DNA of 51,534 nucleotides, taken from positions 1 to 51,534 of the forward strand of contig CALJDK010000155.1 of assembly GCA_938023735.1 (NCBI GenBank), read 5' to 3'. The translations under genes were made by a program, and so were the position numbers. The notes below the pieces were generated by a model that searched no databases, was not told where the DNA came from, and saw only the letters and a list, made by a program, of their open reading frames with translations. This DNA comes from an uncultured Acidimicrobiales bacterium. Lineage in GTDB: Bacteria; Actinomycetota; Acidimicrobiia; Acidimicrobiales; SHLQ01. This document shows positions 1 to 8,436 of the stretch, in pieces (position 1 is the first letter of the stretch; each line of letters opens with the position of its first letter).

Positions 1-392
1 GCCAACCCAAACCGCTCGGCCAAGGCGCCAACCGACTCTTCGATCGAACGCTTGGCCAGGATGGCCGGCGATTGTCCGAGCGCCACATTCTCGGCCACGG
101 TGAACGTGGGAATGAGACGAAACTCCTGGTGCACCATCACAACACCCGCTTCGATGGCCGCCGCTGGGTTCGCGAACGACTGCTCGACGGCGTTCAGGAG
201 CACCGACCCCGACTCGGGCCGATAAACACCGGCCAGCACATTCATGAGAGTGGTCTTGCCGGCGCCGTTCTCGCCGAGCACAGCATGCACCGTCCCGGGA
301 CGAACCGTGAGGTTCGCCCCGGCGTTGGCAATAACTCCCGGAAACCGCTTCCAGATATCGACAAGATCAACCGCTGCGGGTTGTGCTGACAT
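1..392 (-). CDS. ABC transporter ATP-binding protein, N-terminal part (gene runs off the left edge)
   Basis: The first 130 residues are present, from ATG at 392; the rest lies outside the window. The Walker A motif GENGAGKTT is at residues 40-48 and a Q-loop (VMVHQEFRLIP) is near residue 89. ENVALGQ follows, as in the duplicated ATPases of simple-sugar and nucleoside importers (RbsA/YufO type). The ABC signature, Walker B and second ATPase half are not visible. The gene starts 45 bases after a BMP-family binding-protein gene on the same strand, so the two are probably one operon. BMP-type binding proteins normally work with this ATPase class, which supports import of a nucleoside or nucleobase. 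No permease gene is visible; it would be expected further left. The substrate is inferred. Confidence 0.9.
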   Translation of the reverse strand, partial: MSAQPAAVDLVDIWKRFPGVIANAGANLTVRPGTVHAVLGENGAGKTTLMNVLAGVYRPESGSVLLNAVEQSFANPAAAIEAGVVMVHQEFRLIPTFTVAENVALGQSPAILAKRSIEESVGALAERFGL

Positions 393-437
393 CGAAAGGG
401 TCCCGATAGTTCTATCTCGCTAGGTGACGTGAGGGGG

Positions 438-1667
438 TCAGCCGTCGGTGGAACCGATGACGCCCTGCACGAAGAAGCCCATGCCGAGCAGGATTCCGTC
501 GTTCATCGCATCGCCTACCGCTCCGATGTCGCCACCGAAGGGGTCCTGAAGGGCGATAAGGAGGTTGCCGTCGGCATCGGTGATCTGGGTGCCGTCCTGC
601 ATGAACATCTCACCCTCGAACACGTCGAACTCGCCGTTGATGATCTGCTCACGGACATCCTTCATCTCGCCAGCAACCGGCGAGCTGTCGGGAATGGCAA
701 TGTCGACAACGCCGTCGGCGATGCCGCCCCAGTACGCCTGCGGCGAGAACGAACCGTCCTGAACCGAGGCGATGATGTCGCTGTAGTGACCCGTCCAGTC
801 CCAAACCGGAGCGGTGAGGTACGCATCGACCTGGGCGCTCATGTCGGAGTGGTAACCGATGAACGTTGCGCCGGCTGCGGTTGCGACCTCGCCGGTTGCG
901 GTGGAGTCCTGGTGCATGGTGAGCACATCGGCGCCAGCGTCGATAAGGGTCTGAGCGGCGTTGCCCTCGACACCCGGATCGAACCAGGTGCTGGTCCAGT
1001 TGACCTCGACCTCGACGTCAGGGTTTACCGACTGGGCGCCAAGGGTGAAGGCGTTGATGCCGCGGATGACCTCGGGGATCGGGAAGGCGGCGACGTAGCC
1101 AATCTTGTTGGTCTCGGTCGCGGCACCGGCAGCCATACCTGCGATGTAGCGGGGCTGGTACATACGGCCGAAGCTGTTGCCGAAGTTGGTGTCGTTCATC
1201 TTGAAGCCCGAGATGTGCTGGAACACGACGTCGGGGTTATCGGCGGCGAACTTCTCGGTAGCGTCCATGTAGCCAAACGAAGTGGTGAAGATCACGTTGA
1301 AACCGTCGTCGATGAACTGCTGCACCGCGTTGTCGAAGTCGGCGCCACCTTCGGCGACACCATCGACAAAGGCGGTCTCGACACCGGTTGCCGATTCGGC
1401 GCCCTGGCGTCCCAGGTCATGCATGAAGTTCCAGCCAGCATCGCCGACCGGGGCAACCATGACGAAAGCAGCCTTGACGTCGGTGCCGCTGTCTTCCATG
1501 GCTTCGTCGTCTTCCATCGCTTCGTCATCGCCGCCACCGTCGGAATCGCTGTCAGAATCTCCGGACGAGCCAGAACCGGTGGCGGTATCGCCATCGCTAC
1601 CGCAAGCGGCAGCGAACAGGGTGAAGACAGCAAGCAGGGCGAGCAGCAGTCGTAATTTGCGGGTCAT
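438..1667 (-). CDS. BMP-family (PnrA-like) substrate-binding lipoprotein of an ABC transporter
   Basis: A 409-residue secreted binding protein. The N-terminus is a lipoprotein signal: MTRK, a hydrophobic core, then the lipobox AAAC with Cys22. An acidic Gly/Ser/Asp linker of about 35 residues follows, then the BMP domain (AAFVMVAPVGDAGWNFMHD, later IGYVAAFPIPEVIRGINAF and YWGGIADGVVDIA). BMP proteins (PF02608) capture purine nucleosides or related ligands for ABC uptake. An in-frame ATG lies 15 bases upstream, at 1682. I prefer 1667 because a GGAG ribosome-binding sequence sits about 9 bases before it and the signal peptide is then normal. The ATPase gene follows on the same strand, and a Rieske oxygenase gene lies upstream. 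Together with the purine-deaminase-like gene nearby, this suggests nucleobase or modified-purine uptake, which is inference. Confidence 0.93.
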   Translation of the reverse strand: MTRKLRLLLALLAVFTLFAAACGSDGDTATGSGSSGDSDSDSDGGGDDEAMEDDEAMEDSGTDVKAAFVMVAPVGDAGWNFMHDLGRQGAESATGVETAFVDGVAEGGADFDNAVQQFIDDGFNVIFTTSFGYMDATEKFAADNPDVVFQHISGFKMNDTNFGNSFGRMYQPRYIAGMAAGAATETNKIGYVAAFPIPEVIRGINAFTLGAQSVNPDVEVEVNWTSTWFDPGVEGNAAQTLIDAGADVLTMHQDSTATGEVATAAGATFIGYHSDMSAQVDAYLTAPVWDWTGHYSDIIASVQDGSFSPQAYWGGIADGVVDIAIPDSSPVAGEMKDVREQIINGEFDVFEGEMFMQDGTQITDADGNLLIALQDPFGGDIGAVGDAMNDGILLGMGFFVQGVIGSTDG

Positions 1668-1682
1668 GAGTTCCGTCTCCAA

Positions 1683-1809
1683 AGGGTCATCAGCTGGAGA
1701 GCTGAGCGGTTACATCGGTGAAATTAGCGCGTTGACTTGCCGCGCGGCTCGTCGGGCTTCACCACCCGCCATATGGAAATGAAATATGGACACTCTGAGT
1801 GAGAGTTTT
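1683..1809 (-). promoter_or_regulatory. Leader region of the BMP/ABC operon with a small inverted repeat
   Basis: These 127 bases separate the Rieske gene stop from the BMP gene start, both on the minus strand. An inverted repeat CCATAT-N9-ATATGG occupies 1769-1789 and is AT-rich against its surroundings, so it could be an operator or part of a promoter. I see no convincing hairpin plus T-run to terminate the Rieske transcript, so read-through from the Rieske gene into the transporter genes is possible. Confidence 0.3.
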
Positions 1810-2895
1810 TCAGTGATCGCGTGACGAGTCAGAGGGCGTGTACTGATCGACCTCGTTTAGGAGTCGACGTAGTTGCAGGGTGGAGCGATCGGCCCGGGTG
1901 TGGATCTCAGCTCCGGCGTCAAGGGCAACGCCTTTTTGCACGATCTGCTCAAGCAGCTCGCGATCTTCGCGCCCTACCTCAGCCTGAAACGCAATATGGT
2001 CCTCGGGCAACATACGGCCATCGGCGATGTTCTCGGCATGGGCGAAGCAATACAGCGTGGTGTGGTCGAGATCGACGGGTTGATGAAAGAAGGTCAACAC
2101 CAGGATGCCGTCGTCGCCGTAGTCGATATGAAGCCGAACGTGGTGGGGAGCGTCGCACCGGAAGGTCATCGTGCGGTCGAAGGTGGTGAACGATTCGGTC
2201 TCGCCGCTCGTGGCATCACCCAAGACCTTGCTCGAGTGATGGTGCACCGAGGTGAAGCCCCACTGGAACTTCTCCACCTGGTAGTCGCCAACCTCGAGAT
2301 CGTCGGGATCGCCGATGGTTCCCAGGTGGGTGAAGGGAAAGTGGGCAACGTCGAGAAAGTTGTCGGCCATCTGCGCGGCGCTTGCGTTCCACGTCTGCGG
2401 CGGGATCACGGCGAGGCCGAACCGATCGTCATCCCATTCTGGGATTTCGGGGATATCGCAAAGAGGTTCGTCGAACGCCACCCACACCACGCCATACCGC
2501 TCTCGGGTAATCATCGTCGGAGCTTCCAGGTTGGCCCCGGGCGGAATCTTGCCGTCGGTGCCGAGCGCTGGAATGTGCACACAGGTGCCCTCGGAGTCGA
2601 AGCACCAGCCGTGGTACCTGCATTGCACGACGTCGCCAGCGACCGGATCGGTTACCACCGATCCAGCGCTGAGCGGAGCCAGTCGATGCGGGCACGTAGT
2701 TGGCAGCACCCGCCATTCGCCGTTGAGATGAGCAATGACAAAGTCTTCACCGAGTAGCCGTATTGGGTGAGGGCCCTTTCGTTCGATGTGCTCGGGACCA
2801 CCGACATCGGCCACCAAAGCGACGGGGTGCCAGAAGTACCTGAGGTTTGGGTTGTCGTTATCGAACCAACGGATGGACTTGGGATCAGCGGCCAT
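1810..2895 (-). CDS. Rieske non-heme iron oxygenase, alpha subunit (N-/O-demethylase-like)
   Basis: A 361-residue oxygenase. The N-terminal Rieske [2Fe-2S] domain shows CPHRLAPLSAG, then QCRYHGWCFDSEGTC (CxH...CxxH). The catalytic domain has the mononuclear iron site DNFLDVAHFPFTHLGT (Asp, His, His). Layout and landmarks (NLRYFWHPV, ERYGVVWV, WNASAAQ...FxDVAHF) resemble VanA-type demethylases and, from memory, methylxanthine N-demethylases such as NdmA. A strong AGGAAG ribosome-binding sequence precedes the ATG. It is divergent from an 8-oxoguanine-deaminase-like gene 69 bases away and upstream of a nucleoside-type ABC importer. An N-methylated purine or similar heterocycle is a reasonable substrate guess. 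No ferredoxin or reductase partner lies next to it. Oxygenase assignment is firm; substrate is unknown. Confidence 0.88.
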   Translation of the reverse strand: MAADPKSIRWFDNDNPNLRYFWHPVALVADVGGPEHIERKGPHPIRLLGEDFVIAHLNGEWRVLPTTCPHRLAPLSAGSVVTDPVAGDVVQCRYHGWCFDSEGTCVHIPALGTDGKIPPGANLEAPTMITRERYGVVWVAFDEPLCDIPEIPEWDDDRFGLAVIPPQTWNASAAQMADNFLDVAHFPFTHLGTIGDPDDLEVGDYQVEKFQWGFTSVHHHSSKVLGDATSGETESFTTFDRTMTFRCDAPHHVRLHIDYGDDGILVLTFFHQPVDLDHTTLYCFAHAENIADGRMLPEDHIAFQAEVGREDRELLEQIVQKGVALDAGAEIHTRADRSTLQLRRLLNEVDQYTPSDSSRDH

Positions 2896-2964
2896 GACTT
2901 CTTCCTAGTCTCAACGTGGCCGGTTACGCACCCTGCGGGTCATTCCCTGCCATGCTTGTCGATC

Positions 2965-4332
2965 GTGACTGCTGATCTTCTCCTTACCAATGCTCGCCTT
3001 GTCGCCACCGTCGACGCCACCCGCCGCGAACTGGCCGGCGGATGGGTGGCCATTACCGATGGGCTGATTTCGGGCTTAGGCGCCGCTACCGACCCCCAGC
3101 CCGACGCCGCTCGCACCGTTTCGGCCAACGGGTGTCTGGTAACGCCTGGCCTTATCAACACCCATCATCATCTGTTTCAAAATCTCACGCGGGCTTATAC
3201 GCCTATGACCGCCGCTCCCCTCTTCGGTTGGCTTCAAGCCCTGTATCCGCTTTGGACCGCCAACATCGATGAGGAGGCCGAGTACACCGCGGCGTGGGTT
3301 GGCCTGGCCGAACTGGCGTTGTCGGGCTGCACCACGTCGAGCGACCATCACTACTTGCATCCGTTGCGGGCCGGGGATCTGCTGGGCGCCGAAATTCGGG
3401 CGGCGCAAGACCTGGGAATGCGGTTCCACCCCACGTACGGGTCGATGAGCCTTTCGGTGAAGGACGGCGGCCTGCCACCCGACGATGCGGTGCGCGACGA
3501 AGACGACATTTTGGCCGAGTCCGAGCGTCACGTTGCCCGCTACCACGACCCAAGTCACGGCTCGATGGTGCAAATCGCGTTGGCACCTTGCTCGCCGTTC
3601 AGCGTCACGCCCGACCTCATGCGCCGATCCGCCGAACTGGCCGAGCGCCTCGATGTTCGGCTTCATACCCACCTGGCCGAGAACAGCGAGGACGACGAGT
3701 ACGCCATCGCCACGTTCGGGATGCGGCCGGTCGACCTGTACGAGGACGTCGGCTGGATGACCGACCGCACCTGGGGCGCCCACGTGGTGCGGCCCAACGA
3801 CGAAGAGATCCAGCGGCTTGGCGCTGCCGGCGTGGGTATCGCCCATTGCCCCAGTAGCAACATGATTCTGTCGTCGGGTATTGCTCCGGTGGTGAAGATG
3901 CGTAACGCCGGCTGCCCGGTAGGCATCGGCTGCGATGGATCTTCGTCGGCCGACAGCGCTTCGCTTTGGCAGGAAGCCCGCCTTGCGATGCTTCAGGGCA
4001 AGCTGGTGTCGGGCGCCGATGCGATGACCGCCCGCATGAGCCTCGAGGTAGCCACCCGCGGCGGGGCCGGCTGCTTGGGCCGCGACGGCGAATTGGGCGA
4101 ACTCACGGTTGGTGCGGTGGCTGACGTTGCCGTTTGGAAGCTCGACGGTGTCATCTTCGCCGGCGTGCTCGACGACCCCATCGAAGGCTGGCTGCGATGT
4201 GGACCCACGTCGGCCTGGCACACCATCGTCAACGGAGAATTTGTGGTCGAATCAGGTGAGCTCGTCTCGTCGGGTCTCGAAGAACGTCTCGCCGATCACC
4301 AACGAATCGCCCGACGCTTTCAACCGCAGTAG
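2965..4332 (+). CDS. Amidohydrolase, 8-oxoguanine deaminase family
   Basis: About 455 residues of the TrzN/AtzB/8-oxoguanine deaminase branch of the amidohydrolase superfamily. These are zinc enzymes that hydrolyse an exocyclic amino group on a purine or triazine ring. Visible metal and catalytic features are PGLINTHHH near the N-terminus, the HTHLAE motif, GAHVV (one metal His), and the late Asp in GCDGSSSADS. GSMSLSVKDGGLPPDD and ALAPCSPFSVTPDLM match the 8-oxoguanine deaminase subgroup as I know it. GTG at 2965 is the likely start, with an in-frame TTG at 2956 possible; the frame is open further upstream but that part overlaps the divergent Rieske gene. The family is clear. Exact substrate (8-oxoguanine, isoguanine, guanine analogue) is inferred. 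Confidence 0.85.
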   Translation: MTADLLLTNARLVATVDATRRELAGGWVAITDGLISGLGAATDPQPDAARTVSANGCLVTPGLINTHHHLFQNLTRAYTPMTAAPLFGWLQALYPLWTANIDEEAEYTAAWVGLAELALSGCTTSSDHHYLHPLRAGDLLGAEIRAAQDLGMRFHPTYGSMSLSVKDGGLPPDDAVRDEDDILAESERHVARYHDPSHGSMVQIALAPCSPFSVTPDLMRRSAELAERLDVRLHTHLAENSEDDEYAIATFGMRPVDLYEDVGWMTDRTWGAHVVRPNDEEIQRLGAAGVGIAHCPSSNMILSSGIAPVVKMRNAGCPVGIGCDGSSSADSASLWQEARLAMLQGKLVSGADAMTARMSLEVATRGGAGCLGRDGELGELTVGAVADVAVWKLDGVIFAGVLDDPIEGWLRCGPTSAWHTIVNGEFVVESGELVSSGLEERLADHQRIARRFQPQ

Positions 4333-4343
4333 AGGGCGCGCCC

Positions 4344-4394
4344 GGGAATAGGGCGGATAGGTCCGATTTCGAGTCTGCAAACCGCTCTCTTCCA
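4344..4394 (+). repeat. Dispersed palindromic repeat, copy 1 (short, degenerate form)
   Basis: The arms are GGAATAGGGCGG (4345-4356) and CCGCTCTCTTCC (4382-4393), separated by a 25-base loop. The loop contains GATTTCGAG, which is shared with the copies at 19614 and 29134. One arm mismatch and one G-U pair make this the weakest hairpin of the three, and it lacks the second palindrome seen in the others. It begins 11 bases after the amidohydrolase stop codon, a position suited to transcript termination or 3'-end stabilisation. Confidence 0.8.
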
Positions 4395-4416
4395 AGGGCC
4401 TTGCTACGGTCATGCC

Positions 4417-5664
4417 ATGCGCATGGGAGATATTGCTAACGAGTCAGCCGCTGGCAAGGGAAAGCCGCTTGACGGCATCCGGATACTGGCGCTCGAACAG
4501 ATGCAGGCACTGCCCTACGCCACACAACTCCTGGCCCGACTCGGCGCCGAGGTCGTGAAGGTCGAACACCCGGTGCACGGCGACTTGGGCCGTGGATCGC
4601 AGCCGGCCATGAAGGACCCCGATGGCCGCAGCCTGGGGGCCACGTTTCTTCGTAACAACCTCAACAAGCGGTCGATCGGAATCGATCTCAAGAGCGATAC
4701 CGGCCGCGAGCTGGTGCTGAGTTTGGCACCCAAGTTCGACATTGTGGCCGAGAACTTCAAATCGGGCGCGGCGTCACGCATGGGGCTCGGATTCGAACAC
4801 GTCATGGCGGTGCATCCGAATGTGGTGTATCTGTCGATCAGCGGCTTCGGCAACACTGTCGAGACGCCCTACGACGGCTGGCCGGCCTACGCCGCAGTTG
4901 CCGAGTCGATGAGCGGCCTCTACGACTGGAAGCTGCAACCGGGACAACCACCAGCGGTCAGCCCGGTCGGCGCTCTCGGCGATATCGGCACCGCGATGTT
5001 CGGCACCGTGGGGGTCCTTGCCGCCCTACGTCAACGCGACCAGACCGGCGAAGGCCAGTACGTCGACATCTCGATGTTTGACTCGATGGTTGCCTTTGCC
5101 GATGTCGTCACGAACTACTGGTCGATGGGTGTTCGGACCGAACCCGGCGCCGGCCTCCCGATGATCATGGATGGTTTCCAAGCCAACGACGGCTGGTTCA
5201 TCGTGCAGTGCGGCCGCGAGCACGAATTCGCAAGACTGGTCGGCCTCATCGGGAAGCCCGAGTGGGTCGACGATGAACGCTTCGCCACCCGGGCCGGCTG
5301 GCGTGAACATATGGATACCATCCGGGTCGCCGTGAACGACTGGGCGAAGGACATGAGCAATGTCGATGCCTGCCACGCGCTCGCTGGTGCGGGCGTCGCG
5401 GCCGGTCCCGCCCTCAGCGCTGCCCAGGTCATCGATGATCCGCACGTGGCCGCCCGAAACATGCTGGTCGAGATTCCCCGCATCGACGGCGAAGGTGGTC
5501 CGGTGATCACGCCCGGCAACCCGGTGAAGATGAGCGGCATGGCCGATGGCCCCGACACGATGGTGCCGTTTCTGGGCCAGCACACCGATGAACTCCTCGA
5601 TACCGAACTCGGTCTCAGTGCCGATGAGATCGCGGCGCTACGAGAAGCCGGCACCATCGGCTAG
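4417..5664 (+). CDS. CaiB/BaiF family (class III) CoA-transferase
   Basis: A 415-residue class III CoA-transferase, a family that moves CoA between carboxylic acids through an aspartyl-CoA thioester. Family landmarks are LDGIRILALEQMQALPYATQLLARLGAEVVKVE at the N-terminus (residues about 19-50), NLNKRSIGIDLKS, ENFKSGAASRMGLG, and GALGDIGTAMFG, which holds the likely nucleophilic Asp. GEGQYVDISMFDSM follows. ATG codons at 4417 and 4423 are both possible starts. It lies after the 8-oxoguanine-deaminase-like gene on the same strand, but a palindromic repeat separates them, so cotranscription is uncertain. The acyl substrate cannot be told from the sequence. Confidence 0.92.
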   Translation: MRMGDIANESAAGKGKPLDGIRILALEQMQALPYATQLLARLGAEVVKVEHPVHGDLGRGSQPAMKDPDGRSLGATFLRNNLNKRSIGIDLKSDTGRELVLSLAPKFDIVAENFKSGAASRMGLGFEHVMAVHPNVVYLSISGFGNTVETPYDGWPAYAAVAESMSGLYDWKLQPGQPPAVSPVGALGDIGTAMFGTVGVLAALRQRDQTGEGQYVDISMFDSMVAFADVVTNYWSMGVRTEPGAGLPMIMDGFQANDGWFIVQCGREHEFARLVGLIGKPEWVDDERFATRAGWREHMDTIRVAVNDWAKDMSNVDACHALAGAGVAAGPALSAAQVIDDPHVAARNMLVEIPRIDGEGGPVITPGNPVKMSGMADGPDTMVPFLGQHTDELLDTELGLSADEIAALREAGTIG

Positions 5665-5700
5665 TGCTGCCGCAACCATCGTTGGTCTACGTTTTGTGCT

Positions 5701-5994
5701 GTGCAGCTGACTTTCGACGCCGAACTCACCCCTTGGGATTCCAACCCCAAGATGATTCTCGTTGCGCTGCCCACCGACGATTCTGACGCTATCGACGACG
5801 TGGTGTCTCATGTCGGCGGCTTCGGCAGCGTCAAGGTGAAGGTTCAGCTCGGCGGCACCGCGTGGAGTACCTCGCTGTTCCCGAGCAAAGAGCTGGAGAC
5901 CTACATCATGCCCGTGAAGCAGGCAGTGCGGAAGGCCGAAGACGTCGATGTCGGCGACATCGCTCAGTTCACGATCGAAATCGTGAACATCTAG
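5701..5994 (+). CDS. DUF1905 domain protein
   Basis: A 97-residue protein made of one DUF1905 domain: an N-terminal strand (FDAELTPWD), ILVALPTDDSDAIDD, then VKVQLGGTAWSTSLFPSKELETYIMPVKQAVRKAEDVDVGD. The motif with lysine and arginine near LPVK..VRKAE is typical of the family. Function is unknown; family members are small beta-barrel-like cytosolic proteins. The start is GTG at 5701, with no strong ribosome-binding sequence. It converges with yebC, with only 17 bases between the stop codons. Confidence 0.85.
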   Translation: MQLTFDAELTPWDSNPKMILVALPTDDSDAIDDVVSHVGGFGSVKVKVQLGGTAWSTSLFPSKELETYIMPVKQAVRKAEDVDVGDIAQFTIEIVNI

Positions 5995-6011
5995 CGCACC
6001 AACTCGGTTGC

Positions 6012-6767
6012 CTACGCCGAGGCTTCCATGTCTTGCATGATCGCGTCGGGGATGTCGAAGTTCGAGTAGACGTCCTGGACATCGTCGTGATCGTCGAGAA
6101 TATCGATGAGGCTCAGCACCGACTTTGCGGCGGCCGCATCGGCGAGTTCGACAGTTTGGGTTGGCAGCATGGTTACGTCGGCCGAATCGAAAGCGATGTT
6201 GGCTTCCTCGAGTGCCGCGCGAAGTTGCGGAAGATCGGTGGGCTCGCAGGTGAGCTGCCAAGTGTCGCCCTCGTCGATGAGATCATCGGCGCCAGCTTCC
6301 AACGCCACCATCATGAGGTCGTCTTCTTCAATGGTGCGAGGCAACATCACGACACCCTTGCGGCCAAACTGCCACGCAACGGCGCCCGGCTCGGCCAAGG
6401 ATCCACCGTTCTTACTCAGCATGCTGCGAATGTCGGCACCGGTGCGGTTCCGGTTATCGCTGAGCACCTCAAGGTAAAGGGCCACGCCGTGCGGGGCGTA
6501 TCCCTCGTAGGTGATCTGTTCGTAGTTGACGCCTTCAAGCTCGCCGGTTCCGCGCTTGACGGCTCGCTCGATGGTGTCGAGCGGCACCGAAGCATCGCGG
6601 GCCTTCTGAAACATGGTGCGCAAGGTGGGGTTGGCCTCGGGGTCGCCGCCGCCGGTGCGAGCAGCTACCTCAACCTGTTTGATGAGCTTCGCGAACAGCT
6701 TGCCGCGCTTGGCGTCAGCAGCGCCCTTCTTGTGCTTGATTGTTGCCCATTTGGAGTGACCCGACAT
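6012..6767 (-). CDS. yebC: YebC/PmpR (TACO1) family protein
   Basis: A 251-residue protein with the hallmark start MSGHSKWATIKHKKGAADAK, then NPTLRTMFQKARDASVPLDTIERAVKRGTG, and GAVAWQFGRKGVV in the middle. The family has been described as a DNA-binding regulator and, more recently, as a helper of translation at difficult sequences; this gene alone cannot separate the two. It lies downstream of pdxS-pdxT on the same strand with a 74-base gap. A pdxS, pdxT, yebC order is also found in Mycobacterium, near its PIM locus. Confidence 0.95.
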   Translation of the reverse strand: MSGHSKWATIKHKKGAADAKRGKLFAKLIKQVEVAARTGGGDPEANPTLRTMFQKARDASVPLDTIERAVKRGTGELEGVNYEQITYEGYAPHGVALYLEVLSDNRNRTGADIRSMLSKNGGSLAEPGAVAWQFGRKGVVMLPRTIEEDDLMMVALEAGADDLIDEGDTWQLTCEPTDLPQLRAALEEANIAFDSADVTMLPTQTVELADAAAAKSVLSLIDILDDHDDVQDVYSNFDIPDAIMQDMEASA

Positions 6768-6841
6768 TTTTCGGCACTCTCCTTACTGTTTTGCTGTGTG
6801 CGTTTTGGCGGGGTTCGTTTCGGCTGGCTCGTAGCCGGTTG

Positions 6842-7462
6842 TTAACCTGTCGCTTTGCCCGAAGACGTCGCGCCAGCGATGGATTCAAGGAAGAGTCGGT
6901 GCAAACGATCGTCGTTGGTGAGCTCGGGATGAAACGAACACGCCAAAACCGAGCCAGATCGACACATCACCGGTTCTTCTTGGTGCTTCGATACTACTTC
7001 GACTCCCGCACCCAGCGCCTCAACGCCCGGCGCACGAATGAATACCGCATGGAAAGGTTCGTCGAGCCCATCCACGGAGAGTGCCGTCTCGAACGACTCG
7101 ACCTGGGCGCCATAGGCGTTGCGGCGAACCTTGATGTCGAGGGCCTCAAAGCAGTTCTGATCGCTGCGACCATCGAGAATCTCCGACGACAACAGGATCA
7201 TTCCGGCACAGGTACCAAATACCGGGAGTCCGCCATGGATGGCCTTCTTCAGGGGCGCAAACAGCTCCTGAGAATCAAGCAGCATCGACATGGTGGTGGA
7301 CTCGCCGCCGGGCATAATGAGCGCGTCGCACTCGGCAAGCTCGGCGGCGGTCTTGACCGGCACGCCCCGCACAGCGAGCCCCGTTGCAGCAAGCCGATCG
7401 ATGGCCTGAAGATGAAGGGCGAAGGCTCCCTGAAGAGCCAACACCCCGACGGTTGTTACCAA
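6842..7462 (-). CDS. pdxT: Pyridoxal 5'-phosphate synthase glutaminase subunit
   Basis: A 206-residue class I glutamine amidotransferase that releases ammonia for PdxS in the deoxyxylulose-independent vitamin B6 pathway. The triad is visible: nucleophile in [10 protein letters not shown] and His-Glu in [16 protein letters not shown] is the family oxyanion/helix motif. No ATG is near the N-terminus. The best start is TTG at 7462, giving [17 protein letters not shown], and it overlaps the pdxS stop by 7 bases, which fits translational coupling. The frame stays open upstream to 7783, but that stretch is antisense-quality sequence inside pdxS. The protein is slightly longer than usual because of a short C-terminal tail. 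Confidence 0.95.
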   Translation of the reverse strand: MVTTVGVLALQGAFALHLQAIDRLAATGLAVRGVPVKTAAELAECDALIMPGGESTTMSMLLDSQELFAPLKKAIHGGLPVFGTCAGMILLSSEILDGRSDQNCFEALDIKVRRNAYGAQVESFETALSVDGLDEPFHAVFIRAPGVEALGAGVEVVSKHQEEPVMCRSGSVLACSFHPELTNDDRLHRLFLESIAGATSSGKATG

Positions 7463-8352
7463 CCTCGTTCGGCCATCTTTGTTTCGAGGGTTGCCATCTC
7501 GAGACCCTTCATCGCATCGCCCAGGCCGGTGCTGACCTTGGCGAGGATGGCGGGATCTTTGTAGTTCAAGGTTGCCTGCACCACAGCCTCGGCCATGCGG
7601 GCTGGGTCGCTGCTCTTGAAGATTCCCGAGCCGACAAACACCGACTGGGCGCCGAGCTGCATGGTCATCGCCGCGTCGGCGGGCGTGGCGATACCACCAG
7701 CGCAGAACATGGGAACTGGAAGTTCGCCGGTCTCGGCGATTTCTTGCACGAGCGGCAAGGGAGCCTGAAGCTGCTTGGCCCATTCGAACTGCTCGGCCTT
7801 ATCGGCCTTGGTGATCTTGCCGATGTCGCCAAGGATCGACCGCAGGTGACGGGTTGCTTCAACGATGTTGCCGGTTCCGGCCTCGCCTTTCGAGCGAATC
7901 ATGCAGGCGCCCTCGCTGATTCGACGCAGTGCCTCGCCAAGGTTGGTGGCACCGCAAACGAACGGCACCGTGAATGCCCACTTGTCGATGTGGTGGGTTT
8001 CGTCGGCCGGAGTAAGGACTTCGCTCTCGTCGATGTAATCGACGTTGAGCGACTCGAGAATCTGGGCCTCGACGAAGTGTCCGATACGGGCCTTGGCCAT
8101 CACCGGAATGGTCACGGTTTCCTGAATGCCCATGATCATCTCGGGATCGGACATGCGCGACACGCCGCCATCGCGGCGGATATCGGACGGCACTCGCTCA
8201 AGGGCCATGACTGCCACAGCGCCAGCATCTTCGGCGATCTTGGCCTGCTCAGGGTTAACGACGTCCATGATGACGCCGCCTTTGAGCATTTCAGCGAGCC
8301 CACGCTTGACGAGCGGTGACCCAGTTTCGCGAGTTGATTCCTGTTCAGACAT
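7456..8352 (-). CDS. pdxS: Pyridoxal 5'-phosphate synthase lyase subunit
   Basis: A 298-residue (beta/alpha)8 synthase that condenses ribose 5-phosphate, glyceraldehyde 3-phosphate and ammonia into PLP. Conserved segments are [19 protein letters not shown] (active-site lysine and Asp), [49 protein letters not shown], and [16 protein letters not shown]. Length is normal. It is the first gene of the pdxS-pdxT pair and is separated from the upstream DUF3048 gene by 84 bases. Confidence 0.98.
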   Translation of the reverse strand: MSEQESTRETGSPLVKRGLAEMLKGGVIMDVVNPEQAKIAEDAGAVAVMALERVPSDIRRDGGVSRMSDPEMIMGIQETVTIPVMAKARIGHFVEAQILESLNVDYIDESEVLTPADETHHIDKWAFTVPFVCGATNLGEALRRISEGACMIRSKGEAGTGNIVEATRHLRSILGDIGKITKADKAEQFEWAKQLQAPLPLVQEIAETGELPVPMFCAGGIATPADAAMTMQLGAQSVFVGSGIFKSSDPARMAEAVVQATLNYKDPAILAKVSTGLGDAMKGLEMATLETKMAERGW

Positions 8353-8436
8353 GTTGCGCAGTCTATGACCGGAATCGATGCGCGCACGAGCCGTTATAGC
8401 AACTAACCCTGCGATTTTCTTTTTCCGGTTTACGGC

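Noticed and set aside
429..1655. Long forward open frame opposite the BMP lipoprotein gene
   Set aside because: The minus strand encodes a clear lipoprotein signal and BMP domain; the forward frame is a typical GC-rich antisense shadow.
7463..7783. N-terminal extension of PdxT into pdxS
   Set aside because: The extra 107 residues are Arg/Gly-rich, lie within pdxS in another frame, and are not part of the PdxT fold; the glutaminase begins at [11 protein letters not shown].
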